A stretch of 64,000 bases of DNA from the NCBI RefSeq assembly GCF_009687845.1, contig NZ_BLAD01000059.1:53706-117705 (forward strand), in the 5' to 3' direction. The stretch is from Acrocarpospora corrugata (GTDB lineage: Bacteria > Actinomycetota > Actinomycetes > Streptosporangiales > Streptosporangiaceae). This document shows, one piece after another, positions 45,961-53,813 of the stretch (position 1 is the first letter of the stretch; each line of letters opens with the position of its first letter). The position numbers and the translations under genes were made by a program. A model generated the notes under the pieces. It was not told the DNA's origin. It was given only the letters and a program-made list of their open reading frames with translations, and did no database searches.

Positions 45961-46631
45961 GGCGCGCTGATGCGCACGCCGACTCCCCGAACCGTGTGCA
46001 GGTAGCGCGGCTGCGAAGCGCTCTCACCGAGTTTGCGCCGCAGCCAGGACAGGTGCACGTCGATGGTCTGGTCGTCGCCGTAGGACTGCTGCCACACCTC
46101 GGCCAGCAGCTCCTTGCGCGAGACCACCAGGCCGGGCCGGGCGCACAGATAGGCGAGCAGGTCGAACTCGCGCCGGGTCAGCTCCAGCTGGGTCCCATCC
46201 AGGTACGCCTCCCGCCGGTCCGGATCGATGCTCAGCCCGCCCACCCTGATCGTCTTGGCGGCCGGCGCCGACCTGGCCCGCCGCAACAGCGCCTCCAGCC
46301 GGGCGTTCAGATGGTCGCCGGAGAACGGCTTGATCAGGTAGTCGTCGGCGCCCGCCCGGAGCAGCCGGACGACCTCGCGCTCGTCGTCCCGCGCGGTGGC
46401 CACGATGACCGGCACGTCGGAGATGGCGCGGAGCATCTTCAGCGCCTCCGCGCCGTCCAGATCGGGCAGCCCGAGGTCGAGAATGACCACGTCGGGCGGG
46501 TAGTGCGCGATGTCGCGGAGCGCGTCCAGCGCGCGTCCCGCGCTGCGCACCGCGTGGCTGCGCCCGACCAGGTCCCGGATGATCGCCGAACGGACGAACT
46601 CGTCGTCCTCCACCACCAGCACGGTCGCCAT
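45957..46631 (-). CDS. OmpR-family response regulator
   Basis: The 224-residue protein has a receiver domain with the acidic pair near VVEDDEF, phosphoacceptor Asp in VVILDLGLPDLDG, the Thr/Ala switch region IVATARDDE and the Lys in LIKPFSGDHL, followed by a winged-helix DNA-binding domain (LTRREFDLLAYLCARPGLVV). The ATG is at 46631. It is coupled to the histidine kinase gene by ATGA overlap and is divergent from a small secreted protein gene 41 bp away, a possible target. Confidence 0.95.
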   Translation of the reverse strand: MATVLVVEDDEFVRSAIIRDLVGRSHAVRSAGRALDALRDIAHYPPDVVILDLGLPDLDGAEALKMLRAISDVPVIVATARDDEREVVRLLRAGADDYLIKPFSGDHLNARLEALLRRARSAPAAKTIRVGGLSIDPDRREAYLDGTQLELTRREFDLLAYLCARPGLVVSRKELLAEVWQQSYGDDQTIDVHLSWLRRKLGESASQPRYLHTVRGVGVRISAP

Positions 46632-46672
46632 GGCCCGATACGCTACGGCACATCTAGGTCATAATCCGTCTT

Positions 46673-47257
46673 ATGCACCTGCCAAGGGCAATTGGGTACA
46701 CCCTCGCCTGGTGCGGCGCGACGGCGCTCGCGGTCACGGTGGCCTGGCTGGGCGTCGGCCAGGTCCTGCACAACACCGTACTCGGCGACGAGCCGCTCGC
46801 CCCCGTCCTGCTGGCCGCCCCGCCCACCGGCGTCTCCGGCGTGTCCCGGGCCCTGTCGCCGCCGCCTTCCATCCCGGCCTCCCCCAAACCGAAGCCGACG
46901 AAGGCTCCCCGCCCTTCCAAGCAGGTACGGCCCACAGAACCGGCCCCGGAAACCACCGCCCCCCGCCCGCAGACACCCCGCGAATCGCCTGCCCCCAGCC
47001 GAGCGGCCACCCCCAGCTCGCAGGCCACCCCCGGCGAGGTCCTGCACACCTTCACCCTCAGGGGCGGCCGCGCCACGATCGCCGTACGCGAGAAGGACTG
47101 CCGGATGGTCTCCGCCACCCCCGCCGACGGCTACGAACTGAAGGTGTGGGACGAGTCCCACTGGCTCCGCATCACGTTCCTGCAAGGCACCAAGGAATCC
47201 TCCGCCTTCTGCGTCTGGAACGCCCTGCCCCCGCGCCTGGACACCTACGAGAACTGA
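46673..47257 (+). CDS. Membrane-anchored Pro-rich protein, function unknown
   Basis: I recognise no family. The 194 residues contain one N-terminal hydrophobic helix (about 8-32, IGYTLAWCGATALAVTVAWL), a long extracytoplasmic linker rich in Pro, Ser, Thr and Lys (about 55-120), and a compact C-terminal domain of about 75 residues with two Cys (C at DCRMV and FCVWN) that may pair. This is a typical actinobacterial surface protein with a wall-spanning linker. It starts 41 bp from the divergent response-regulator gene with a poor ribosome binding site, so it may be read from a short leader. Confidence 0.75.
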   Translation: MHLPRAIGYTLAWCGATALAVTVAWLGVGQVLHNTVLGDEPLAPVLLAAPPTGVSGVSRALSPPPSIPASPKPKPTKAPRPSKQVRPTEPAPETTAPRPQTPRESPAPSRAATPSSQATPGEVLHTFTLRGGRATIAVREKDCRMVSATPADGYELKVWDESHWLRITFLQGTKESSAFCVWNALPPRLDTYEN

Positions 47258-47261
47258 AGGG

Positions 47262-47927
47262 TCACTTCTTCAGGCGGGTCAGGTACTTCTTCATCTCCTT
47301 GAGTTCGGCCTCGTGGGTGACGACGACCCCGCCGGCCAGGGCCTTGGCGTCGGCCTGGACACCCTTGGCCTCTTCGGCCTGGGCGAGCGCGAGAGCTCCC
47401 TCGTGGTGGTCGATCAGCAGGGTGATGAAGAGGCGGTCGAACGTGGCGCCGGAGGCGGCGGCCAGGTCGGTGAGGTCGGCCTGGGTGACGCCGCCGGGGA
47501 GCTTCTGGTCGCGGGGCAGCGGGGTCTCGCCCCAGGTGTCCAGCAAGCCCTTGAGCACGCGGATCTCGGGTTCGCGCTGGCTGCGGACGCGGGCGGCCAG
47601 GTCGCGCACCCACAGGTCGTGGGCGCGGGTGGCGGCGAGCTGGGTCAGGTCGAGGGTCTGCAGGTGGTGCGGGATCAGCGACGCGGCGAAGGTGACGTCG
47701 GCTTCGTTGTGCCCGGCGGCGGGAGTGGTCACCGGCGTGGAGCTGGCCTCCGGCGTGGAGCTGGGGACCTGCGCGGAAGGGCTCGACGCGGACGGGCTCG
47801 CCGCCGCCGAGCTCTCGATCGAAGCCGACGGGGTGGCGGGGGCCGCCTCGGGGGTCTCCTGGCTGCACGCGGTCAGCAGGGCCATCGTCGCCAGGATGGG
47901 CACGGCGATCCGCCTGTAGGTGGTCAT
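47262..47927 (-). CDS. DUF305 lipoprotein
   Basis: The 221-residue protein has a lipoprotein signal (RRIAVPILATMALLTACSQ, lipobox LTAC), a Ser/Pro/Ala linker (about 25-70) and a DUF305 four-helix domain with the two family His motifs (ADVTFAASLIPHHLQTL and LLIDHHEGALALA). DUF305 proteins resemble ferritin-like bundles and are often linked to copper handling; no copper genes are adjacent. The ATG is at 47927. It converges closely (4-bp gap) on the Pro-rich surface protein gene. Confidence 0.93.
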   Translation of the reverse strand: MTTYRRIAVPILATMALLTACSQETPEAAPATPSASIESSAAASPSASSPSAQVPSSTPEASSTPVTTPAAGHNEADVTFAASLIPHHLQTLDLTQLAATRAHDLWVRDLAARVRSQREPEIRVLKGLLDTWGETPLPRDQKLPGGVTQADLTDLAAASGATFDRLFITLLIDHHEGALALAQAEEAKGVQADAKALAGGVVVTHEAELKEMKKYLTRLKK

Positions 47928-48018
47928 GAGGCTGGACCTTACCGAAAGCCGGATAAGCCGGAGCTCAGACCGATAAGGCGGGCGATGAAATGTCCGCTGC
48001 TAAGCCGGGTACACCGAG

Positions 48019-48053
48019 CGGGGGCTCCCACAGTCCGCCCATGGGAGCCCCCG
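48019..48053 (-). terminator. Terminator after the DUF4331-TPR gene set
   Basis: A perfect 12-bp stem (CGGGGGCTCCCA / TGGGAGCCCCCG) with an 11-nt loop begins 5 nt beyond the stop of the 122-residue protein gene at 48059. Confidence 0.8.
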
Positions 48054-48058
48054 TCAGC

Positions 48059-48427
48059 TCAAGAACTCCCGGTCCGGCCGATCACCACCACCGGACCGCC
48101 GCCCTTGGGATCGAACACGACCCCCAGGAACGTCCCGTCGGCCCCGATGAAGTCGACCGCGAACGTCTCCCCGATCGGGCGTTCGGCGACCTGCCAGTCA
48201 GGGCCGAACCGCTGCCGGACCGCGCCGAACACGATGTCGGATATGTCGGGCAGGGCGGAGTGCACGTGGACGACATAACTGTGCCGGACCGAGGTCGGGT
48301 GGGTGGTGTCGTCGCCGGGTTCCCAGTAGGGGTCGCACTCCTCGACCTCGTCCAGTTGCACCTCGGCTCGGCCGCCGAGCTGCTCGACCACCTCGTCCAC
48401 CAGTCGGCGGAGCAGTTCACCGTCCAT
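48059..48427 (-). CDS. Small conserved-looking protein, function unknown
   Basis: No family recognised. The 122 residues are acidic at the start (MDGELLRRLVDEVVEQLGGRA), then alternate strands and helices (SYVVHVHSALPDISDIVFGAV, FAVDFIGADGTFLGVVFD). There is no signal peptide or membrane segment, so it is probably cytoplasmic. The start overlaps the end of the TPR gene by 11 bp, placing it last in the DUF4331-TPR operon, directly before a strong terminator. Confidence 0.7.
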   Translation of the reverse strand: MDGELLRRLVDEVVEQLGGRAEVQLDEVEECDPYWEPGDDTTHPTSVRHSYVVHVHSALPDISDIVFGAVRQRFGPDWQVAERPIGETFAVDFIGADGTFLGVVFDPKGGGPVVVIGRTGSS

Positions 48428-49670
48428 TGGCTACCTCGATCCTGGGCGTGTGCGACAGATTCGGCAGATTCGGGTTGAGCTTCCTGGCCCGGTCCAGGCT
48501 GCGTTCCGCGTCCTTGTTCCGGTTCAGGGCGCGTTCGATGCCGGCCCGGTGGAACGCGGCCAGCGCGGTGTCGTCGCGCGCGTACTGAATGGCCTCCCGG
48601 TCCCGCCCGGCGCGATGTAGCGCCCAAGCGTAGGCGTCGGCCACCTCGTTCGTGGGCCGCCTGATCCACTCCCTGGCCAGGTGGGTGACGGCCACCGCGG
48701 GGTCGCCGTGGTCGGCCTCGAACCGGCCGGCGGTGAGGTCGTCGACGACGCCGCCTTCCGCGAACAGTTTGAGGGCGCCGCGGAAGACCCGGAACTGCGT
48801 TCTGGCCTCGGCTTTGCGGCCGAGGGCGTGCAGCAGCTCGCCGTACTCGATCAGGGTCTGCGGTTCCGGGTTGCGGGCGACGGCGGTGGCGTAGGCGTGC
48901 GCGGCCTCCTTGCCGCGGCCGAGCGCGGCCAGGGCGCGGGCCCGGCCGGCCAGCGCGGCCGGGTAACCGGGCTGTGCGTCCAGCGCCTGCTCGTACGCGC
49001 GCAGCGAGGGCCGCCCGGTCAGCCAGGCCAGCTCGCCCCTGCGGCAGTGGATGTCGGCCAGGTCGGCGGTCCCGGCGGCGGCCCCGAGCGCCAGGTTGAG
49101 CGCGTTCGCGGCCCGGCCGAACTGGTTCTTGATCCGGAAGAAGTGCGCGGCCCGGGTGAAGGAGGCCACCCCCGGCTTGGCGTCCAGCATGATCTGCAGC
49201 GACTTCTCCGCCTTGGTCAGGTCGCCGAGCTGGACGTAGGCGTCGGAGAGCAGGCCGTGCGCGAGCGGGTTGGCCGGGTTGGCGGCGGTGGCCTTGATCG
49301 CCCAGTCTCTGGACTGGGCGAACTCGTGCCGGGCGCCGGTGAGCGCGGCCATGCCGACCAGGGCGGTGTCGTTGCCGGCGGCCCGCAGCCGGAGCGATTC
49401 GCGCAGCGCGCCCTCGGCCTTCGGGTAGTAGGCCGGGTCGGCGGTGACCCTGGCCTGCTCCACGTAGCCGAGGCCGAGTTCGGCCCAGACCGTGGCGTCC
49501 CCTGGGGCGATCTTGAGGTAGCGCTGGTCGGCGGCGATCCGGCCGGCCAGGTCGAAGGCGAAGGCGCGCACCGGGGGCGGGCCCGGGGTGAACTCCTGGC
49601 CGCCGTACTTGACCATGGCGACGGTCGCGACGGCGGACGCCGCGGCCAGCAGGATCGCGGTGCGCCTCAT
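48417..49670 (-). CDS. Secreted or membrane-anchored TPR protein
   Basis: The 417-residue protein has an N-terminal hydrophobic signal/anchor (MRRTAILLAAASAVATVAMV) and about nine tetratricopeptide-like helical pairs (for example LKIAPGDATVWAELGLGYVEQA, AHGLLSDAYVQLGDLTKAEKSL, PEPQTLIEYGELLHALGRKAEA). TPR arrays bind partner proteins, so it may organise the DUF4331 protein whose gene overlaps it by ATGA upstream. The ATG at 49670 is supported by that overlap; the frame is open farther upstream but lies inside the DUF4331 gene. Confidence 0.88.
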   Translation of the reverse strand: MRRTAILLAAASAVATVAMVKYGGQEFTPGPPPVRAFAFDLAGRIAADQRYLKIAPGDATVWAELGLGYVEQARVTADPAYYPKAEGALRESLRLRAAGNDTALVGMAALTGARHEFAQSRDWAIKATAANPANPLAHGLLSDAYVQLGDLTKAEKSLQIMLDAKPGVASFTRAAHFFRIKNQFGRAANALNLALGAAAGTADLADIHCRRGELAWLTGRPSLRAYEQALDAQPGYPAALAGRARALAALGRGKEAAHAYATAVARNPEPQTLIEYGELLHALGRKAEARTQFRVFRGALKLFAEGGVVDDLTAGRFEADHGDPAVAVTHLAREWIRRPTNEVADAYAWALHRAGRDREAIQYARDDTALAAFHRAGIERALNRNKDAERSLDRARKLNPNLPNLSHTPRIEVANGR

Positions 49671-51223
49671 TGCTGCTCCCGGTTGACCGGGCCGCGGATG
49701 TCGGGCGTCGCCTCGTACGGGAAGCTGTCGGTGATCCGTTTGGCCGGGCCGGTGATCGGGCTCAGCCAGGTCGGCAGCAGGGTGCCCTTGCCGGCCGGCT
49801 CGCCCATGGCCATCCGCATGAACGCGACCGTCACGTTGTCGGTCAGCCGCCGCCCGTTCGGCCAGCCCTGCGGGTCGCCGCCGATCAGGCCGTACTGGTT
49901 GGGTCTCGGGGTGACCGGGGTCATCATGTTCAGCCGGGTCATCTCGGCGGGGACCATCCTGGCCCGGTCGGCGTCCCGGTTGAGCAGGTGCGAGGTCAGG
50001 TCGAGCTTGATCGGCCCGGTCTCCTTGGCGATGCCGGTGAGGAAGACCTGCTCCAGGTCGATCCTCGGCTCCTTCGGCGGCAGCGCCAGCAGGCCGGGCG
50101 CGAGCAGCTTGGACGCGTACGGATGTCGCACCGCCGCCAGCATGGCCGGCCACTTGTGATCACTCTGCGGCGACGACGCGTTGTGGTAGGCGTCCCGCAG
50201 CAGATGCGGCATCAGACTGTCCCCGAACATCGACAGCCCCTGCCGGGACACCTGCCGGTACGGCTTCGCCGACTTGTCCAGCAGATTGAGCGAGCGCCGC
50301 GACGAGGTCGCCCAGATCCCCACCACCGGATTGCGCTGCACGTCCCCCTTGAGCGCCAGCTCCGCCTTCGGCACCTGGATCGCGATCGAGTGCACGTTGA
50401 ACGGCGTGAAGAAGTCGAAGGGCGGCGCGACCGGCAGCCCGATCCTGGTCAGCGCGATGGCCCGGAAATCGAAGAAGAACGGGTCCTTGACCTGCCCGGA
50501 GAAGGTCTGCCCGCCGCCGGGCAGCGGCACGACGGCCCGTCGCCACTTGGCCGCGAACCCCGGCTCGATGCCGTACGGCCCGACCGGCGCCTGTTCCAGC
50601 AGCACCTTCGGCTGCTGCCCCGGCCGGATGAGCTCAAGCCGGTAGGTCTGCGGGTAGATCGTCCGCGCCTTGCAGCGGGCGCTGCCCGCGCACGGCAGCG
50701 TCACCAGGTCGGCGTAGGGATCGACGGCGTCCGGCGTGTACGGCTGCACCCCCGGCGGCTGCTCCCAGGCGCCCGCGCCCCCCTCGTACTGGCTCAGATT
50801 GTCCCCGCCGGTCGGCAGCGGCTTGCGGAAGTCCGGGTAGACGCTGCTCGGCCTCGCCTTCGGATCGCCGGAGCCGTCGCCGTTCCGGTACCACCAGCGG
50901 TAGGTCAGCTCGGGCTTGCCGTCCCCCGTGCTGTCGAAGTGCAGGTCGTAGAAGCCCTGGGTGGCGAAGCGGTACCAGGGCAGCGGGGCGATCGGCAGTT
51001 CGAACGGCACGTAGTTCCAGATCACCGTCACCGTGTCGGGGCGGTCGGGGCTGGTGAACGCGTACAGGTCGGTCACGTCCATCTGCGGGTCGAGGATCTG
51101 GGTCGGGGCGTCGACATGGTTGGACGCCAGTCCGGGGGAGCTGCCGGGACCCGCCAGGAACCCCGCGGCGAGCATCGAGCCCGCGACTCCCACGACCGCG
51201 ATCCGCTTCGAGGCCTGATTCAT
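49667..51223 (-). CDS. Secreted DUF4331 protein
   Basis: The 518-residue protein has a signal peptide (NQASKRIAVVGVAGSMLAAG, cleavage near GLA-SN) and begins its mature part with SNHVDAP, the characteristic DUF4331 opening, followed by DVTDLYAFTSPD. DUF4331 proteins are extracytoplasmic and of unknown function. The ATG at 51223 follows GAGGAAA at a suitable distance; ATG 51235 adds four residues. It is the first gene of an operon with the TPR protein and the 122-residue protein, and is divergent from a Tat-type GMC oxidoreductase across a promoter with a strong dyad. Confidence 0.9.
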   Translation of the reverse strand: MNQASKRIAVVGVAGSMLAAGFLAGPGSSPGLASNHVDAPTQILDPQMDVTDLYAFTSPDRPDTVTVIWNYVPFELPIAPLPWYRFATQGFYDLHFDSTGDGKPELTYRWWYRNGDGSGDPKARPSSVYPDFRKPLPTGGDNLSQYEGGAGAWEQPPGVQPYTPDAVDPYADLVTLPCAGSARCKARTIYPQTYRLELIRPGQQPKVLLEQAPVGPYGIEPGFAAKWRRAVVPLPGGGQTFSGQVKDPFFFDFRAIALTRIGLPVAPPFDFFTPFNVHSIAIQVPKAELALKGDVQRNPVVGIWATSSRRSLNLLDKSAKPYRQVSRQGLSMFGDSLMPHLLRDAYHNASSPQSDHKWPAMLAAVRHPYASKLLAPGLLALPPKEPRIDLEQVFLTGIAKETGPIKLDLTSHLLNRDADRARMVPAEMTRLNMMTPVTPRPNQYGLIGGDPQGWPNGRRLTDNVTVAFMRMAMGEPAGKGTLLPTWLSPITGPAKRITDSFPYEATPDIRGPVNREQQ

Positions 51224-51264
51224 GATTTTCCTCATCGAGATGTGCCAGGTTTCCAGTATCACGA

Positions 51265-51287
51265 TGTGTAATGATTTCGCTTACACA
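51265..51287. promoter_or_regulatory. Operator-like dyad between DUF4331 and GMC oxidoreductase genes
   Basis: TGTGTAA and TTACACA are perfect inverted arms separated by 9 nt, in the middle of the 117-bp divergent promoter region. A bound regulator would control both transcription units. Confidence 0.6.
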
Positions 51288-51340
51288 GAGTGATCAGTGG
51301 TGATCGTCCCCCCTTCCGCTGACGGCAATCGGGGACGGAT

Positions 51341-53197
51341 ATGAAAGATCAGGTACATACACTCCACCGGCGCGACGCACTCCGCCTGGGCGCGGCGGCG
51401 GCTCTGCTCACCGGCCTGGGCGCCGGCCCGGCGCACGCCGACGCCGACGAGGCCGACTACGTGATCATCGGCTCCGGGCCGGGCGGCACCCCGCTCGCCG
51501 CCAACCTGGTGGCGGCCGGGTTCACCGTCGTGGTCCTGGAGGCCGGGCCGCTCCGCGGCAACCAGCGCTGGCACGACGTGCCGACCTTCCACAACTACGC
51601 GGTCAGCGAGGACAACCAGATCCGCTGGGATTTCTTCGTCCAGCACTACAGCGACCCCAAGATGGGCGCCACCAGCAGCCAGTGGATCCCCGGCCGCGGC
51701 GTCCTCTACCCCCGCGCCTCCGCCCTCGGCGGCTGCACCACCCACAACGCGATGATCACCATGGCCGCCGACCCGAAGGACTGGGCCTACATCCAGAACC
51801 TCACCGGCGACGACAGCTGGGCCCCCGAGCGCATGTGGACCCACTGGCAGCGCTTCCTGTCCTGGCAGCCGACCGAGTTCGGCCTGGTCGACGTGATCAA
51901 GCTGGACCCCCAGCTGGGCCGGATCGTGGCCGCCGCGACCGCCGAGGCCGCGGCGCGTGGCGGCGACACCACCCACCCCCGCTCGATCAACGACAAGGCG
52001 TTCGTGGACGCCGGCACCGAGGGCTTCTTCTACACCCCGCAGTCCACCTCGCACGGCAGGCGCCACAGCATGCGCGAGCGCCTGCTGGCCGCCCAGGCCG
52101 CGTTCCCCAGCCGGCTCGTCATCCAGGCCAACGCGCTGGCCGAGCGGATCGTGCTGGAGCCGGGCCCGCACGGGCACAAGCGCGCGGTCGCCGTGGACTA
52201 CCTGCTCGGCGACCACCTGTACGGCGCCTCGCCCCGCTACCGGGCCACCACCGCCGCCGACCGGAAGAGCCGCCGCCGGACGGTCCGCGCCCGGCGCGAG
52301 GTGATCGTCTCGGCCGGGGTGTTCAACAGCCCGCAGCTGCTCATGCTTTCCGGCATCGGCCCCCGCGCGCACCTCGCCCAGCTCGGGGTGCCGGTCCAGA
52401 TCGACCTGCCCGGCGTGGGCGGCAACCTCCAGGACCGGTACGAGGTGCCGGTGGTCTCCGCGTACCCGCCGTTCCTGCTGTTCCAGGCGTGCGGGTTCGG
52501 CAAGACCCCGCTCGACCCCTGTCTGACGGCCTGGCAGGGCGCTTCGGTGTTCGGGGCGGCCCGCTTCACGCCGTACTCCACCAACGGCGTGCTCGGCGGG
52601 ATCAAGCGCCGGTACGGCACCGGCGAACGCGCCGAGATGTTCGTCTTCGGCGCCCCCGCCGACTTCCGCGGCTACAAGCCCGGCTTCGGCCCGCCCGGCT
52701 ACGTCAAGGACCGCTTCACCTGGCTGGTCCTGAAGGGCTACGCCGACGCCCGCACCGGCACGGTACGGCTCCGCTCCACCGACCCCACCCACCCCCCGGA
52801 GATCAACTTCCGCAAGTTCGACGACGGCCGCGGCGGCGACCGGGACGTGGCCGCCATGGTGGACGCGATCGGGATGATCCGCCGGATCAACGCCAAGGCC
52901 GGCACCGGCACCGAGATCTGGCCGGGCCCCGAGGTCAGGACCAGGGAACAGGTGGGCGCCTGGATCCGCCAGGAGTCCTGGGGCCACCACGCCTCGTGCA
53001 CCAACCCGATTGGCCCCGACTCGGATCCGATGGCGGTGCTGGACTCCCGGTTCCGGGTTCGCGGGACGAGCAACCTGCGCGTGGTGGACGCCTCGGCCTT
53101 CCCGCGCATCCCCGGCCTGTTCATCTGGGCCCCGGTGGCCACGCTCGCCGAGAAGGCGAGCGCCGACATCATCGCCGAGGCCCGGTACCCGGTGTAA
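51341..53197 (+). CDS. Tat-exported GMC-family FAD oxidoreductase
   Basis: The 618-residue flavoprotein has a twin-arginine signal (HRRDALRLGAAAALLTGLG, cleavage near AHA) followed by the FAD dinucleotide-binding motif IIGSGPGGTPLAANL, the GMC signature 1 region (GGCTTHNAMI) and signature 2 (SAGVFNSPQLLMLSGIG), and the C-terminal catalytic region SWGHHASCTNPIG and LRVVDASAFPRIPG. It should oxidise an alcohol or sterol-like substrate outside the membrane; the catalytic His-His pair is visible in WGHHAS. The ATG is at 51341. It is divergent from the DUF4331 operon through a shared dyad, suggesting joint regulation. Confidence 0.92.
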   Translation: MKDQVHTLHRRDALRLGAAAALLTGLGAGPAHADADEADYVIIGSGPGGTPLAANLVAAGFTVVVLEAGPLRGNQRWHDVPTFHNYAVSEDNQIRWDFFVQHYSDPKMGATSSQWIPGRGVLYPRASALGGCTTHNAMITMAADPKDWAYIQNLTGDDSWAPERMWTHWQRFLSWQPTEFGLVDVIKLDPQLGRIVAAATAEAAARGGDTTHPRSINDKAFVDAGTEGFFYTPQSTSHGRRHSMRERLLAAQAAFPSRLVIQANALAERIVLEPGPHGHKRAVAVDYLLGDHLYGASPRYRATTAADRKSRRRTVRARREVIVSAGVFNSPQLLMLSGIGPRAHLAQLGVPVQIDLPGVGGNLQDRYEVPVVSAYPPFLLFQACGFGKTPLDPCLTAWQGASVFGAARFTPYSTNGVLGGIKRRYGTGERAEMFVFGAPADFRGYKPGFGPPGYVKDRFTWLVLKGYADARTGTVRLRSTDPTHPPEINFRKFDDGRGGDRDVAAMVDAIGMIRRINAKAGTGTEIWPGPEVRTREQVGAWIRQESWGHHASCTNPIGPDSDPMAVLDSRFRVRGTSNLRVVDASAFPRIPGLFIWAPVATLAEKASADIIAEARYPV

Positions 53198-53223
53198 CGC
53201 CGACACCGGTAACACCGGCCTGA

Positions 53224-53544
53224 TCAGTACGTGGCAGCCGGGACCTGAGTGCCCACAGGCGTCCCGCTGGGCGGCTGGTAGCCGCCGATCCCGGTGCCGA
53301 GCCCGCCCGGACCGCCCGCTCCCACGCCTCCGCCGCTCCCCCCGAGCGGCCCGCCGAGCCCGCCGCCGAAGAGGCCGCCGGCACTCGCTCCACCGAGTCC
53401 CAATCCCGCGCAGAGCGTGTCGATGATCGGCAGTGGGATCAGGCAGCGTGCCTGGTCCTGCGCTGTGTAGGAGTCAGCCTGGACGGCCGGGGCGGCGAAG
53501 AGCGCGGCGCCGACACAAGCCGACACAAAGAGCGGGCGAATCAT
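53224..53544 (-). CDS. Small secreted Gly-rich protein
   Basis: The 106 residues begin with a signal peptide (MIRPLFVSACVGAALFAAPA, cleavage near VQA-DS), then a short Cys-containing segment (ARCLIPLPIIDTLCAG) and a glycine-rich tail (GGLFGGGLGGPLGG and similar). No family is recognised; it looks like a surface or matrix protein. The ATG at 53544 is preceded by GGAG (53552-53555); an ATG 18 nt upstream is less likely. It converges on the GMC oxidoreductase gene and is divergent from the LacI-family gene. Confidence 0.7.
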   Translation of the reverse strand: MIRPLFVSACVGAALFAAPAVQADSYTAQDQARCLIPLPIIDTLCAGLGLGGASAGGLFGGGLGGPLGGSGGGVGAGGPGGLGTGIGGYQPPSGTPVGTQVPAATY

Positions 53545-53575
53545 CTGAATTCTCCATGTCACGAGTTCTGACTAC

Positions 53576-53587
53576 AATGTGCACATT
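53576..53587. promoter_or_regulatory. Palindrome AATGTGCACATT upstream of the Gly-rich protein gene
   Basis: A perfect 12-bp palindrome 32 nt upstream of the start of the small secreted protein gene, in a position suited to an operator. Confidence 0.4.
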
Positions 53588-53659
53588 CCTGACTGCACAC
53601 GGTCATATTCCCGGACATTGACGTCTCGATTGCCCCGATATCCCCACAGATTGGCAAGC

Positions 53660-53729
53660 GTTTCATCTACCCTGCCGACATGTCCAAGGCCGGTGAAAAA
53701 CGATGAAAGGTTTCATCGCTATGAAACCT
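53660..53729. promoter_or_regulatory. Cluster of four TTTCAT/ATGAAA half-sites upstream of the LacI gene
   Basis: TTTCATC at 53661-53667, GATGAAA at 53702-53708, TTTCATC at 53711-53717 and ATGAAAC at 53721-53727. They form two overlapping dyads: CGATGAAA-GG-TTTCATCG (53701-53718) and AGGTTTCAT-CGCT-ATGAAACCT (53708-53729). The cluster lies just upstream of a TTGACA -35 box, so a second regulator besides the CebR-box protein is likely. Confidence 0.6.
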
Positions 53730-53732
53730 CTG

Positions 53733-53777
53733 TTGACACGCCCGAAACAGTGATACGTTCTTGGGAGCGCTCCCAAG
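53733..53777 (+). promoter_or_regulatory. Promoter with CebR-box operator for the LacI-kinase operon
   Basis: TTGACA at 53733-53738 is a good -35 element, with TACGTT (53754-53759) a possible -10. The perfect palindrome CTTGGGAGCGCTCCCAAG (53760-53777) follows directly and contains TGGGAGCGCTCCCA, identical to the Streptomyces CebR box. Binding here would block transcription start. Confidence 0.75.
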
Positions 53778-53813
53778 CCGCCGCGTGACACACTTCGGGC
53801 CTGAGGAGACCGG

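Noticed and set aside
51281..53215. 644-codon open frame on the minus strand opposite the GMC oxidoreductase gene
   Set aside because: It is the mirror of a clearly recognised gene. High GC third positions keep antisense frames open; the translation is a Val/Gly/Ala/His-rich low-complexity string with no domain.
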